The translations under genes and the position numbers were made by a program. The notes under the pieces are model-generated. The model made no database searches. It saw nothing but the letters and a program-made list of their open reading frames with translations, and was not told the origin of the DNA. Below, in pieces: positions 33,585-43,373 of a DNA stretch of 64,000 bases. Location of the stretch: NCBI RefSeq assembly GCF_900113765.1, contig NZ_FOQO01000008.1:248001-312000 (forward strand), in the 5' to 3' direction. This DNA is from Parapedobacter indicus (GTDB lineage Bacteria > Bacteroidota > Bacteroidia > Sphingobacteriales > Sphingobacteriaceae). Within the stretch, counting starts at the first letter, position 1. Each line of letters begins with the position of its first letter.

Positions 33585-35663
33585 TCATGGTGCTTCCTCC
33601 TCTTCCGGATCGTTTCGAAATATACGGTCTAACAAGCCTCTGACCTCCTCCAGTTCTGCGTCAAAATCTGTTGGAGGTACTTCCAATTGGAGGGTGTCTA
33701 CAACAGCCGGTTTATCCGGCCGCAAGGCCTCCCTAAGGCTTACCGCATAAAAACCATAGCTGCCAGTAGAATCAGCTGGTGCCAGACCCCGTCTTGCCAT
33801 GATATTTCCGATATAACTGAAATAACGTCCGATGTAGGGCTTGAGTCGGCCTTCGTAATTAAAAGCGTATAAACCCGTCTTCGGCCGAGGTACAATACTC
33901 GCCAGGTAAATGCTTTCTCCCAGCGTCAGTTGTGAAGGATGTTTACCGAAATAATAGCGCGCTGCTTCTGTGACGCCATAAACATTGCGTCCCCACTCAA
34001 TGACATTCAGGTATACTTCGTACATCCGTTCTTTACTAACGGTCCGCGTGCTCTCCATCAGCCACACAATCAATATTTCTTCCAGTTTCCGGACGAGCGT
34101 TTTATTTCGACTGAGAAATACATTCTTCACCAGTTGCATGGAAATTGTGCTTCCGCCTCGCTTAAATGCTTTTTCCTTGTAATTGGTAGCAATGGATGTT
34201 CGTATCGCTTCTTCCACGAATCCATTGTGGCTGAAAAACGAAGGATCTTCCGTGGTGAGGATCGCATTCCGCAGGTAAGGCGATATCTGGTTGAGGGAAA
34301 TAAAATTAGGATTTTCAGGCCCCACGATAATGTCGCGCACCGGCTTTTCGTTTTCATACGGGGTATATACAAAGGTGCCGTTGAGTTTCGGTATGTTTGC
34401 ATGCCCCCAGGAATTGACGTTAAAGCCTTTCTGCTGCATGTCGGAGCTAAACTGCACGCTATCCGGATGAGTTGTATCGAGAAATGCTGCTAATTTATAC
34501 TGGATATCGCCGGATACGCGTATTCCTTCCAACGACTCGAACAGCCCTTTGGGAAATGCGTCAAATAAATCCTGCGCTTTCATCTCGGGGGTTTCCAGCG
34601 CAAATGCATAGGTTTTCTCAGGTGCTGTGGTATAACGGATATAGGGATGTACTTCCAGCTTTTTCACCGTGATGGTTGATTCCTTTGAAAGCTCCACATG
34701 GTTGCTGCCTACGATCACCTCGGCATCGATATGTGCATCGGGCACCGTTACATCTTTCTGAGCAATGCGCCAGTGATTGATGTTGAGATTTTTAATTGCC
34801 CACTCTCCCTTGATGTGCAAGAATTCGTTATTTGTCCAATAGACTTCACGGAGCCGGGTTTCGACCGTATCGAAGCTAAGATTTAATCCGAATTTCTGCT
34901 CAAGCAATGGCAACGCTATTTTTTGCCCATTTGCGTGTACTTTTATATATAACTGACGCTCGCTCGGGTTTAATCGACCGGACACCTGCCAAACCGCTTT
35001 ATTATCATTCAGGTACACCGCCGAAGTGAGCTTACCGTTATCGATATCTGCCTTGGGCACGCTGATGCGCTGCCGGAGACTGTCGTCGCGATAGGTTAGT
35101 AAAAAATCGCGCAGCTCCATATTCTTTGGAATCTTATAGAGTATGCTGTTGAGCATGCGGTTTGCCGCTTGGGCCATGTTGAGGGTCGTTGTTTCCACTT
35201 GCTCCTTAGGTTGGTCTCGCTGCAGGGTATCGGGCTCTCTGAACAAGAAATCATAGTTACTGATGCTGTCTTTCTTGATGAGTTGGATACGAGCCTTCTG
35301 CACACGCAGCCGCCCGAATTTTACATCTCCGGTAATGAGCGGGAAGAGTCTCACACTCACCGAAGCTTCGGCTACCCCCGCCAACTGCTTCCGATCGTGC
35401 GGCGTAATGGATACTTGTTCGAACGTCACCGTGGTCAATCCGGAAAAATAGGCTTTCCCAATGGCGAGATCGATTTGGTAATCATCGGCAAGTTGGGTTC
35501 GCATTTTGGCAAGCGTGGTCGCTAGAAGCGCTTCCCGCTTATGGTAGGCGATTGTGAAAGCAACGATTCCGCCCAATACCAATATACCCAACACAATCCC
35601 ACCGATGATGAGCTGCCTTTTTGTAATCCTATCTAAAAATTGCCTAACGATGCGGTATGCCAT
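33585..35663 (-). CDS. GT51 peptidoglycan transglycosylase with large N-terminal domain, no transpeptidase
   Basis: This is a 692-residue inner-membrane protein. An N-terminal membrane helix (about 19-40) leads into a periplasmic region of roughly 380 residues with AsmA-like beta pattern (FGRLRVQKARIQLIKKDS, DIDNGKLTSAVYLNDN). The GT51 domain (about 425-620) polymerises lipid II. It has the catalytic TTEDPSFFSHNGF (Glu in ED), RGGSTISMQLVKNVFLSR and EEILIVWLMESTRTVSKERM. No penicillin-binding domain follows, so it is glycosyltransferase-only but more than twice the size of MtgA. It is divergent from mrp. Confidence 0.87.
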   Translation of the reverse strand: MAYRIVRQFLDRITKRQLIIGGIVLGILVLGGIVAFTIAYHKREALLATTLAKMRTQLADDYQIDLAIGKAYFSGLTTVTFEQVSITPHDRKQLAGVAEASVSVRLFPLITGDVKFGRLRVQKARIQLIKKDSISNYDFLFREPDTLQRDQPKEQVETTTLNMAQAANRMLNSILYKIPKNMELRDFLLTYRDDSLRQRISVPKADIDNGKLTSAVYLNDNKAVWQVSGRLNPSERQLYIKVHANGQKIALPLLEQKFGLNLSFDTVETRLREVYWTNNEFLHIKGEWAIKNLNINHWRIAQKDVTVPDAHIDAEVIVGSNHVELSKESTITVKKLEVHPYIRYTTAPEKTYAFALETPEMKAQDLFDAFPKGLFESLEGIRVSGDIQYKLAAFLDTTHPDSVQFSSDMQQKGFNVNSWGHANIPKLNGTFVYTPYENEKPVRDIIVGPENPNFISLNQISPYLRNAILTTEDPSFFSHNGFVEEAIRTSIATNYKEKAFKRGGSTISMQLVKNVFLSRNKTLVRKLEEILIVWLMESTRTVSKERMYEVYLNVIEWGRNVYGVTEAARYYFGKHPSQLTLGESIYLASIVPRPKTGLYAFNYEGRLKPYIGRYFSYIGNIMARRGLAPADSTGSYGFYAVSLREALRPDKPAVVDTLQLEVPPTDFDAELEEVRGLLDRIFRNDPEEEEAP

Positions 35664-35777
35664 AAACCCGGTCTATTCGGTGCCTAAATAACGGGATAAT
35701 TCTCATTAAAAACAAAGATATGACAAGTTTGTGTTCGCGTTTCCGTAGGTTTGTATTCCGCAAATGAGAGGAACGCG

Positions 35778-36839
35778 ATGATTACGAAAGAACAAGTATT
35801 ACATGCACTGAGCCATGTGGATGATCCCGATCTTAAAAAAGACCTGGTTACGCTGAACATGATTAAGAATGTGGAAATTACGCCGTCGAAAATAAGTTTT
35901 GACGTGGAACTTACCACACCAGCTTGCCCGTTGAAAGGTCCCATCGAACATGCCTGCCGCAATGCTATTGCCTTATTTGTAGATAAAAATATTACCGTCG
36001 ACATCAACATGACCTCCCGCGTTATAGGGACGAGAAGCAGCCAATTAGCCCAAATAAAAAATATTATCCTTGTTGCCTCCGGCAAAGGAGGCGTGGGCAA
36101 GTCTACCGTAGCGGCCAATCTAGCGTTGGCTTTGCTCGCCAAAGGTGCAAAAACCGGCTTGCTTGACGCGGATATCTATGGTCCCTCGCTGCCTATTATG
36201 TTCGGATTGGAGGGCGCCCGTCCAAAAGCTTCCAAGACTGCGGAAGGCAAGACAAAAATCGAGCCGATCGAAAAATACGGCCTGAAACTGCTCTCCATCG
36301 GTTTCTTCACCGACCCCAACCAGCCCGTTCCATGGCGAGGCCCCATGGTAAGCACGGCTGTCAAACAACTGTTTAACGATGCAGACTGGGGCGAATTAGA
36401 CTATTTGGTGGTAGACCTGCCACCCGGTACCGGCGATGTGCACATCACCGTGGCCCAGGGATTTCCCATCTCGGGAGCAGTCGTAGTAACTACTCCCCAA
36501 AATGTAGCGTTGGCTGATGCTGTACGGGGAATCGGCATGTTTTTGATGGATTCCATCAATATTCCGCTGCTGGGCGTCGTGGAAAACATGGCTTACTTCA
36601 CACCTGCCGAGCTGCCGGATCATCAATACTATATTTTCGGCAAAGACGGTGGCAAGCGCCTGGCCGAACAGTTCAACGCCCCCTTCCTCGGTGAAATCCC
36701 GCTGGTTAAAAGCATCAGCGATTCCGGTGATAATGGACTGCCGGTAATGATCGATGAAGATAGCCCTGCACATGCAGCGTTTTTGGAAATCGCCGGCAAG
36801 GTCGCCCAGCAATTGGCGATTGTTCAGGCTGCGGTTTGA
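35778..36839 (+). CDS. mrp: Mrp/NBP35-family Fe-S cluster carrier ATPase (ApbC-like)
   Basis: This P-loop ATPase carries [4Fe-4S] clusters to target proteins. The start at 35778 (MITKEQVLHALSHV), behind GAGGAACGCG, gives 353 residues. A MIP18/DUF59 domain covers about 1-80. The deviant Walker A VASGKGGVGKSTVAANLAL, ADIYGPSLPIMFG, DYLVVDLPPGTGDVHIT and GVVENMAYFTPAEL follow. The CxxC after ENMAYF that many homologues use for the cluster is absent (TPAELPDHQYYIFG). It lies just upstream of the thiamine operon; a role in supplying clusters to ThiC and ThiH is possible, but this is inference. Confidence 0.93.
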   Translation: MITKEQVLHALSHVDDPDLKKDLVTLNMIKNVEITPSKISFDVELTTPACPLKGPIEHACRNAIALFVDKNITVDINMTSRVIGTRSSQLAQIKNIILVASGKGGVGKSTVAANLALALLAKGAKTGLLDADIYGPSLPIMFGLEGARPKASKTAEGKTKIEPIEKYGLKLLSIGFFTDPNQPVPWRGPMVSTAVKQLFNDADWGELDYLVVDLPPGTGDVHITVAQGFPISGAVVVTTPQNVALADAVRGIGMFLMDSINIPLLGVVENMAYFTPAELPDHQYYIFGKDGGKRLAEQFNAPFLGEIPLVKSISDSGDNGLPVMIDEDSPAHAAFLEIAGKVAQQLAIVQAAV

Positions 36840-36876
36840 CCGTATCACAAAAAATCCTATCTTTGACACCAATGCT

Positions 36877-36961
36877 TTAGGGGTGCTTTCCCGTTGACGT
36901 AAGAACGGGAGGCTGAGAATAACCCTCATAACCTGCTCAGGATAATGCCTGCGAAGGGAAA
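36877..36961 (+). promoter_or_regulatory. TPP riboswitch (THI element)
   Basis: Conserved TPP aptamer blocks are present in order: GGGGTGC, an optional P3 extension (CCCGTT-GACGTAAG-AACGGG), GGCTGAGA, ACCCTCATAACCTG, GGATAATGCC, TGCGAAGGGAA. A small hairpin CACC-TTTT-GGTG (36978-36989) follows, but there is no T-run before the thiS ATG at 37023. Translational control is therefore more likely than termination. Confidence 0.96.
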
Positions 36962-37022
36962 AGTAACGGAACCCTCACACCTTTTGGTGGCTTCCTAAGG
37001 CATAAGTTAACTAGGTGCCCAT

Positions 37023-39120
<2,098 letters not shown>

Positions 39121-39128
39121 GACGTGGT

Positions 39129-39728
39129 ATGCAACTGCTGGTGATCACACGGGAAGATTTTTTCAGCGGCGAGGCAGCCGTGCTCAATGATCTGTTTGCC
39201 GCGGGCTTAACCGGGCTCCATCTCCGCAAACCCCATGCAACCGGCCATGAGGTACGGGAACTGCTACGTACGATCCGTACGGATTTTCATCCACGCATCA
39301 TTATACATAACCACCTGGCATTATCCGGCGAATTTGACGTATTGGGCGTACATCTGCCACTGGAAGTATTGCTTCAAACAGATAAAATACAGGATAAAGG
39401 ACAGATTTCCTGTTCGACGCATACCCACGCCGAAATCCGGGCCGCGGCCACTGTAGCCGACCGTGCATTCATCAGCCCGTTATTCAATAGCGTATCCAAA
39501 AAAGATTACCGGGGCAATGCCTTGCTGCGTATGGTTCCGAAGCCGACAGGAAATACGCTATGGGTGGCGCTGGGTGGGATTACGCCCAACCGGCTTGCTG
39601 CCGTGCACCGACATGGCTTCGAAGCTGCCGCCGTTATGGGGTACATCTGGCAGGGGGGGCAGCCGCAACAACAGTTTGCCAACTGCCAGGCAGCGGCGGC
39701 TGGTTTAACGAAAGGAGACAAACCATGA
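39129..39728 (+). CDS. TenI/ThiE-like thiamine phosphate synthase family protein
   Basis: This is a 199-residue TIM-barrel protein of the ThiE/TenI family. It has MQLLVITREDFFSGEAAVLN, the GLHLRKPHATGHE segment, GVHLPLE, SCSTHTHAEIRAA and ALGGITPNRLAAV. Compared with the next gene, the GVHxGxxD phosphate-binding block of true ThiE is altered to GVHLPLEV. It may be the TenI-type thiazole tautomerase rather than a synthase. It lies 8 nt after thiC and overlaps the thiE start by 4 nt (ATGA-type coupling). Confidence 0.85.
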   Translation: MQLLVITREDFFSGEAAVLNDLFAAGLTGLHLRKPHATGHEVRELLRTIRTDFHPRIIIHNHLALSGEFDVLGVHLPLEVLLQTDKIQDKGQISCSTHTHAEIRAAATVADRAFISPLFNSVSKKDYRGNALLRMVPKPTGNTLWVALGGITPNRLAAVHRHGFEAAAVMGYIWQGGQPQQQFANCQAAAAGLTKGDKP

Positions 39729-40444
39729 AACACATTGATACCTTGCACTACATTACACATCTACTAACCGATTACCCGATCGCCCAACAGGTGGAAGACG
39801 TTTGCTGTGGCGGCTGTAGGTGGATACAATTGCGCATGAAGCATGCCGATACGGAAGAACGGCTGGCGACGGCACAGGCAATCTATCCGCTGGTGGATCG
39901 CTACCGCGCCAAGTTGATCATCAACGACGACGCCTACGTGGCCAAGGCCGTGAACGCACATGGGGTACATATCGGTGCCGAAGATATGCACCCTTCGGAT
40001 GCGCGGCATCTCCTCGGTCCCGACAAAATCATCGGATGCACCGCCAACACCCTGGACGATGTGCTCCGGCTGAGCCAATATGACATTGACTATATCGGCT
40101 TGGGACCTTTCCGCTTCACACCGACCAAAGAAAAGCTAAGTCCCGTATTGGGCCATGAAGGCATTCACCGGATCATTGCTGCCGCACGGACCCACGGTAT
40201 CCGTATCCCCATCATTGCCATCGGCGGAATTGCCATCGGCGACATCGACAGGTTAATGGGTACCGGAATTTACGGGGTAGCCGTTTCCAAAGCCATACAT
40301 GGAACGATGGATAAGGTGGCGGCATGCCGGGCCATTACGGCTCAGCTGACCGCCCACAACCCATTTCCAACCATAAATTACGAATCATCGATCACGAATC
40401 ACCGATCAACAAAAGATGAAAGACACCTTAAAAATAGCCGATAA
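39725..40444 (+). CDS. thiE: thiamine phosphate synthase ThiE
   Basis: ThiE couples HMP-PP with thiazole phosphate to thiamine phosphate. The start at 39725 has a good AAAGGAGA ribosome site 7 nt upstream. A longer open frame to 39560 lies inside the previous gene. The motifs [55 protein letters not shown] and [14 protein letters not shown] are canonical. The protein is 239 residues. The last 25 or so, after TAQLTAHN, are encoded by a 14-bp tandem repeat and extend 29 nt into thiG. They look like a tail added by read-through of former spacer. Confidence 0.93.
   Translation: MKHIDTLHYITHLLTDYPIAQQVEDVCCGGCRWIQLRMKHADTEERLATAQAIYPLVDRYRAKLIINDDAYVAKAVNAHGVHIGAEDMHPSDARHLLGPDKIIGCTANTLDDVLRLSQYDIDYIGLGPFRFTPTKEKLSPVLGHEGIHRIIAAARTHGIRIPIIAIGGIAIGDIDRLMGTGIYGVAVSKAIHGTMDKVAACRAITAQLTAHNPFPTINYESSITNHRSTKDERHLKNSR
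40380..40407 (+). repeat. two tandem 14-bp units in the thiE 3' end
   Basis: ACGAATCATCGATC (40380-40393) is followed directly by ACGAATCACCGATC (40394-40407), with one mismatch. Short ATTACGAATTACGAA-like tandem repeats are common in intergenic DNA of Bacteroidota. Here the repeat is translated as the odd ThiE tail. Confidence 0.6.
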
Positions 40445-41192
40445 GATCTTTTCATCCCGCCTGTTTGCAGGTACGGGAAAATTCGGCGATCACCAAATGA
40501 TGGAAAAAGCCCTGCTGGCTTCGGAAACGGAGTTGGTAACGGTCGCACTGAAACGCGTGGAACATAGCCAGCCGGCAGAGGACGCGCTATTGGCGCATCT
40601 TGCACCCGGCCGCATTCACCTGTTGCCCAACACATCGGGAGTCCGCAATGCCCGAGAAGCGGTCTTTGCTGCACAGCTGGCCCGGGAAGCGCTGCAGACC
40701 AACTGGCTGAAACTGGAAATCCATCCCGATCCGAAATACCTCATGCCCGACCCCATCGAGACACTGGCCGCTGCGGAACAGCTGGTCAAACTGGGTTTTG
40801 TTGTGCTGCCGTATTGCCATGCCGATCCGGTGCTTTGTAAGCGGTTGGAGGAGGCTGGCGTAGCGGCTGTGATGCCCCTGGGTGCCCCCATCGGCAGTAA
40901 CAAAGGATTGGTCATGGAGGAAATGTTGCGGATTATCATCGATCAATCCGCCATTCCGGTCGTGATCGATGCGGGCATCGGTGCTCCCAGCCACGCCGCA
41001 CGGGCGATGGAACTGGGTGCAGATGCGGTGCTGGTCAATACGGCAATGGCCACAGCAGGCGATCCGGTAGCGATTGCCGAGGCCTTCAACTGGGCGGTGA
41101 AAGCCGGGCGGCAGGCGTTCGTAGCCGGCCTTCCCGGTCAGCAGGTCACAGCGGCAGCAACAAGTCCATTGACGGCATTTTTAGATTTATAA
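40416..41192 (+). CDS. thiG: thiazole synthase ThiG
   Basis: ThiG assembles the thiazole phosphate from deoxyxylulose phosphate, dehydroglycine and ThiS thiocarboxylate. The 258-residue TIM barrel contains [40 protein letters not shown] and the substrate Lys in [14 protein letters not shown]. It also has [34 protein letters not shown] and [10 protein letters not shown]. The start overlaps the thiE end by 29 nt, and the stop is 1 nt before thiH. Confidence 0.97.
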   Translation: MKDTLKIADKIFSSRLFAGTGKFGDHQMMEKALLASETELVTVALKRVEHSQPAEDALLAHLAPGRIHLLPNTSGVRNAREAVFAAQLAREALQTNWLKLEIHPDPKYLMPDPIETLAAAEQLVKLGFVVLPYCHADPVLCKRLEEAGVAAVMPLGAPIGSNKGLVMEEMLRIIIDQSAIPVVIDAGIGAPSHAARAMELGADAVLVNTAMATAGDPVAIAEAFNWAVKAGRQAFVAGLPGQQVTAAATSPLTAFLDL

Positions 41193-41193
41193 A

Positions 41194-42303
41194 ATGTTTA
41201 TACCGCTATTTAACCAATACGACTGGATTAAGGAGCTGGAGTCCATCTACCGTACGACGGCGGAGGATGTACGCCGTGCGTTGGCACGCAGGCAACGGAC
41301 CCTGGCTGATTTCAAGGCGCTGATTGCCCCGGCAGCGGCACCCTTCTTGGAGCAAATGGCCTGGTTAAGCCAGCAGGCTACACAAAAACGCTTTGGGAAG
41401 ACGATCCAATTGTTTGCGCCGCTGTACCTTTCGAACGAATGCCAGAACATCTGCACCTATTGCGGGTTCAGTCTGGATAACCAAATCCCACGCAAGACCT
41501 TAACTGCCACGGAATTGATCCAGGAATTGTTTGCCGTGAAAGCAATGGGTTACCAACATGTGCTGCTGGTGACCGGTGAAGCGCAGCAATGGGTCGGAAT
41601 GCCTTATTTCCGTCAAATGCTGCCCCTGGTCAGGCAACATTTTCAGCACATCGCCTTAGAAGTGCAGCCACTTGACGAAACGGATTATGCCGAACTTCGT
41701 TCGTTGGGCGTAAATACGGTCTTGGTCTACCAAGAAACCTACCATCGGGGAGACTACCGAAAACACCATCCCAAAGGTAAAAAGGCCAACTTCGACTACC
41801 GCTTGGCGTGTCCCGACCGTATCGGCAGGGCTGGGATGCACAAGATCGGTGTCGGTGCGCTACTGGGATTGGATGACTGGCGGGCGGACAGTTTTTTTAC
41901 GGCTATGCACCTGCAATACCTTGAAAAAACGTATTGGCAAAGTAAGTTTTCCGTATCCTTCCCCCGCCTGCGTCCCCACGCCGGTGGCCTGCAGCCCAAG
42001 TCGGTGATGACGGACCGGGAATTGGTGCAGCTTATCTGCGCGTGGCGGCTCTTCAACAACGAGGTAGAGCTGTCCATATCCACCCGCGAAAGTCCACGCT
42101 TCCGCGACAACATCATCAAGCTGGGCATCACGTCCATCAGTGCGGGCTCGAAGACCAACCCCGGTGGTTATGCGGTTGCGCCCCAGAGTCTCGAACAGTT
42201 CGAGATCGATGATACACGTGATCCGGCAGTCATCGCACAGGTTATCAGGGACGCCGGGTATGAACCCGTTTGGAAAGACTGGGACCATGCCCTTCAGCTA
42301 TAG
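41194..42303 (+). CDS. thiH: 2-iminoacetate synthase ThiH
   Basis: This radical SAM enzyme splits tyrosine to dehydroglycine for thiazole synthesis, the anaerobic-type alternative to glycine oxidase ThiO. The 369-residue protein has the cluster motif CQNICTYCGF (CxxxCxxC). Family blocks include VLLVTGEAQQWVG, LEVQPLDETDYAELRSLGV, VYQETYHRGDYRKHHPKGKK and SFPRLRPHAGG. The start is 1 nt after the thiG stop. Confidence 0.96.
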   Translation: MFIPLFNQYDWIKELESIYRTTAEDVRRALARRQRTLADFKALIAPAAAPFLEQMAWLSQQATQKRFGKTIQLFAPLYLSNECQNICTYCGFSLDNQIPRKTLTATELIQELFAVKAMGYQHVLLVTGEAQQWVGMPYFRQMLPLVRQHFQHIALEVQPLDETDYAELRSLGVNTVLVYQETYHRGDYRKHHPKGKKANFDYRLACPDRIGRAGMHKIGVGALLGLDDWRADSFFTAMHLQYLEKTYWQSKFSVSFPRLRPHAGGLQPKSVMTDRELVQLICAWRLFNNEVELSISTRESPRFRDNIIKLGITSISAGSKTNPGGYAVAPQSLEQFEIDDTRDPAVIAQVIRDAGYEPVWKDWDHALQL

Positions 42304-42327
42304 CTCATTCTCATATCATACAAACTG

Positions 42328-43368
42328 ATGGAACAACAACTCACCCAAGCGGAAACTCATTATTTTGACCGCCACCTGAAATTAGCCGGCTTCGGGCAGG
42401 AGGCCCAGCAGCGACTCAAAAACGCCCGTGTATTGGTGGTAGGTGCCGGGGGCTTGGGTTGCCCGGTGCTCCAGTACCTGGCAACAGCCGGTGTGGGGCA
42501 TATTGCTATAATCGATTTCGACACCATAAATTTCCACAACTTGCACCGGCAGGTATTGTTTTCGCCCGATGACGTCGGAAAAAACAAGGCAGAAACGGCC
42601 GTGCGGAAGTTATCCACCCAACAGCCTTTCTCGCAGCTCACCGCTTATCCCGAAGCGCTGTCGACCGCCAATGCGCTGACGCTCATCGGTGCGCACGACC
42701 TCGTGATCGATGGCACGGACAATTTCGCAACCCGATACCTCGTCAACGATGCCTGCGTCATTGCGGATGTACCGTTCGTATCCGGTGCAATAGACGGGTA
42801 CACAGGCCAGGTATCGGTATTTAATTACCAGGGAGGCCCCACCTACCGTTGCCTGTACCCCGAGCCTCCTGAAGCGTGCGGCTCCTGCGCCATCGACGGA
42901 GTGCTGAATGTCCTGCCCGGCATTGTCGGCACGCTCATGGCCAATGAAGCACTCAAGGTGCTCGGCGGTTATGGTGAGATCCTGACAGGCAAACTGCTTC
43001 TGATCGATATCGGTGAGAATGGTTACCAATTGGTCAGCTTTTCCGATATTGAAGAAAATAAGCAGGTTCAAGCCTTACAGCCTCACTACGTATATGTGCC
43101 TGCGGAGAGCGGCAAGGTACCCCTTGAGCCGGTTGTCCAGCCTACGGATGCATTATTGGTGGATGTGCGTGAGCCGTGGGAGTATGAAGAAGGCCATGAA
43201 GACACCCATGTCAACATCCCGCTATACGAGTTGCCAGACCGCGTTGACGAGTGGGTTGTCCCCGGGCGACCCGTGGTATTTTTCTGCCCCTCCGGTAAGC
43301 GTAGCCAGATAGCCGTTGAGCTGGCCAAGCAACAGGGTGTGACGGCTTACGCCGAGCAGTTGCCGTAG
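42328..43368 (+). CDS. thiF: ThiF/MoeB-family adenylyltransferase with C-terminal rhodanese domain
   Basis: ThiF activates ThiS by adenylation, and the fused rhodanese probably supplies the sulfur. The 346-residue protein has the nucleotide-binding GAGGLGCPVLQYLATAGVG, the DFDTINFHNLHRQ block, DGTDNFATRYLVNDAC and YRCLYPEPPEACGSCA. The rhodanese part (about 265-346) has VDVREPWEYEEGH and an active-site loop with Cys in FFCPSGKRS. Only the first zinc-type cysteine pair is seen. The second CxxC usual near residue 240 in MoeB/ThiF is missing. It ends the operon, 5 nt from the convergent addB-like stop. Confidence 0.93.
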   Translation: MEQQLTQAETHYFDRHLKLAGFGQEAQQRLKNARVLVVGAGGLGCPVLQYLATAGVGHIAIIDFDTINFHNLHRQVLFSPDDVGKNKAETAVRKLSTQQPFSQLTAYPEALSTANALTLIGAHDLVIDGTDNFATRYLVNDACVIADVPFVSGAIDGYTGQVSVFNYQGGPTYRCLYPEPPEACGSCAIDGVLNVLPGIVGTLMANEALKVLGGYGEILTGKLLLIDIGENGYQLVSFSDIEENKQVQALQPHYVYVPAESGKVPLEPVVQPTDALLVDVREPWEYEEGHEDTHVNIPLYELPDRVDEWVVPGRPVVFFCPSGKRSQIAVELAKQQGVTAYAEQLP

Positions 43369-43373
43369 TTTCA

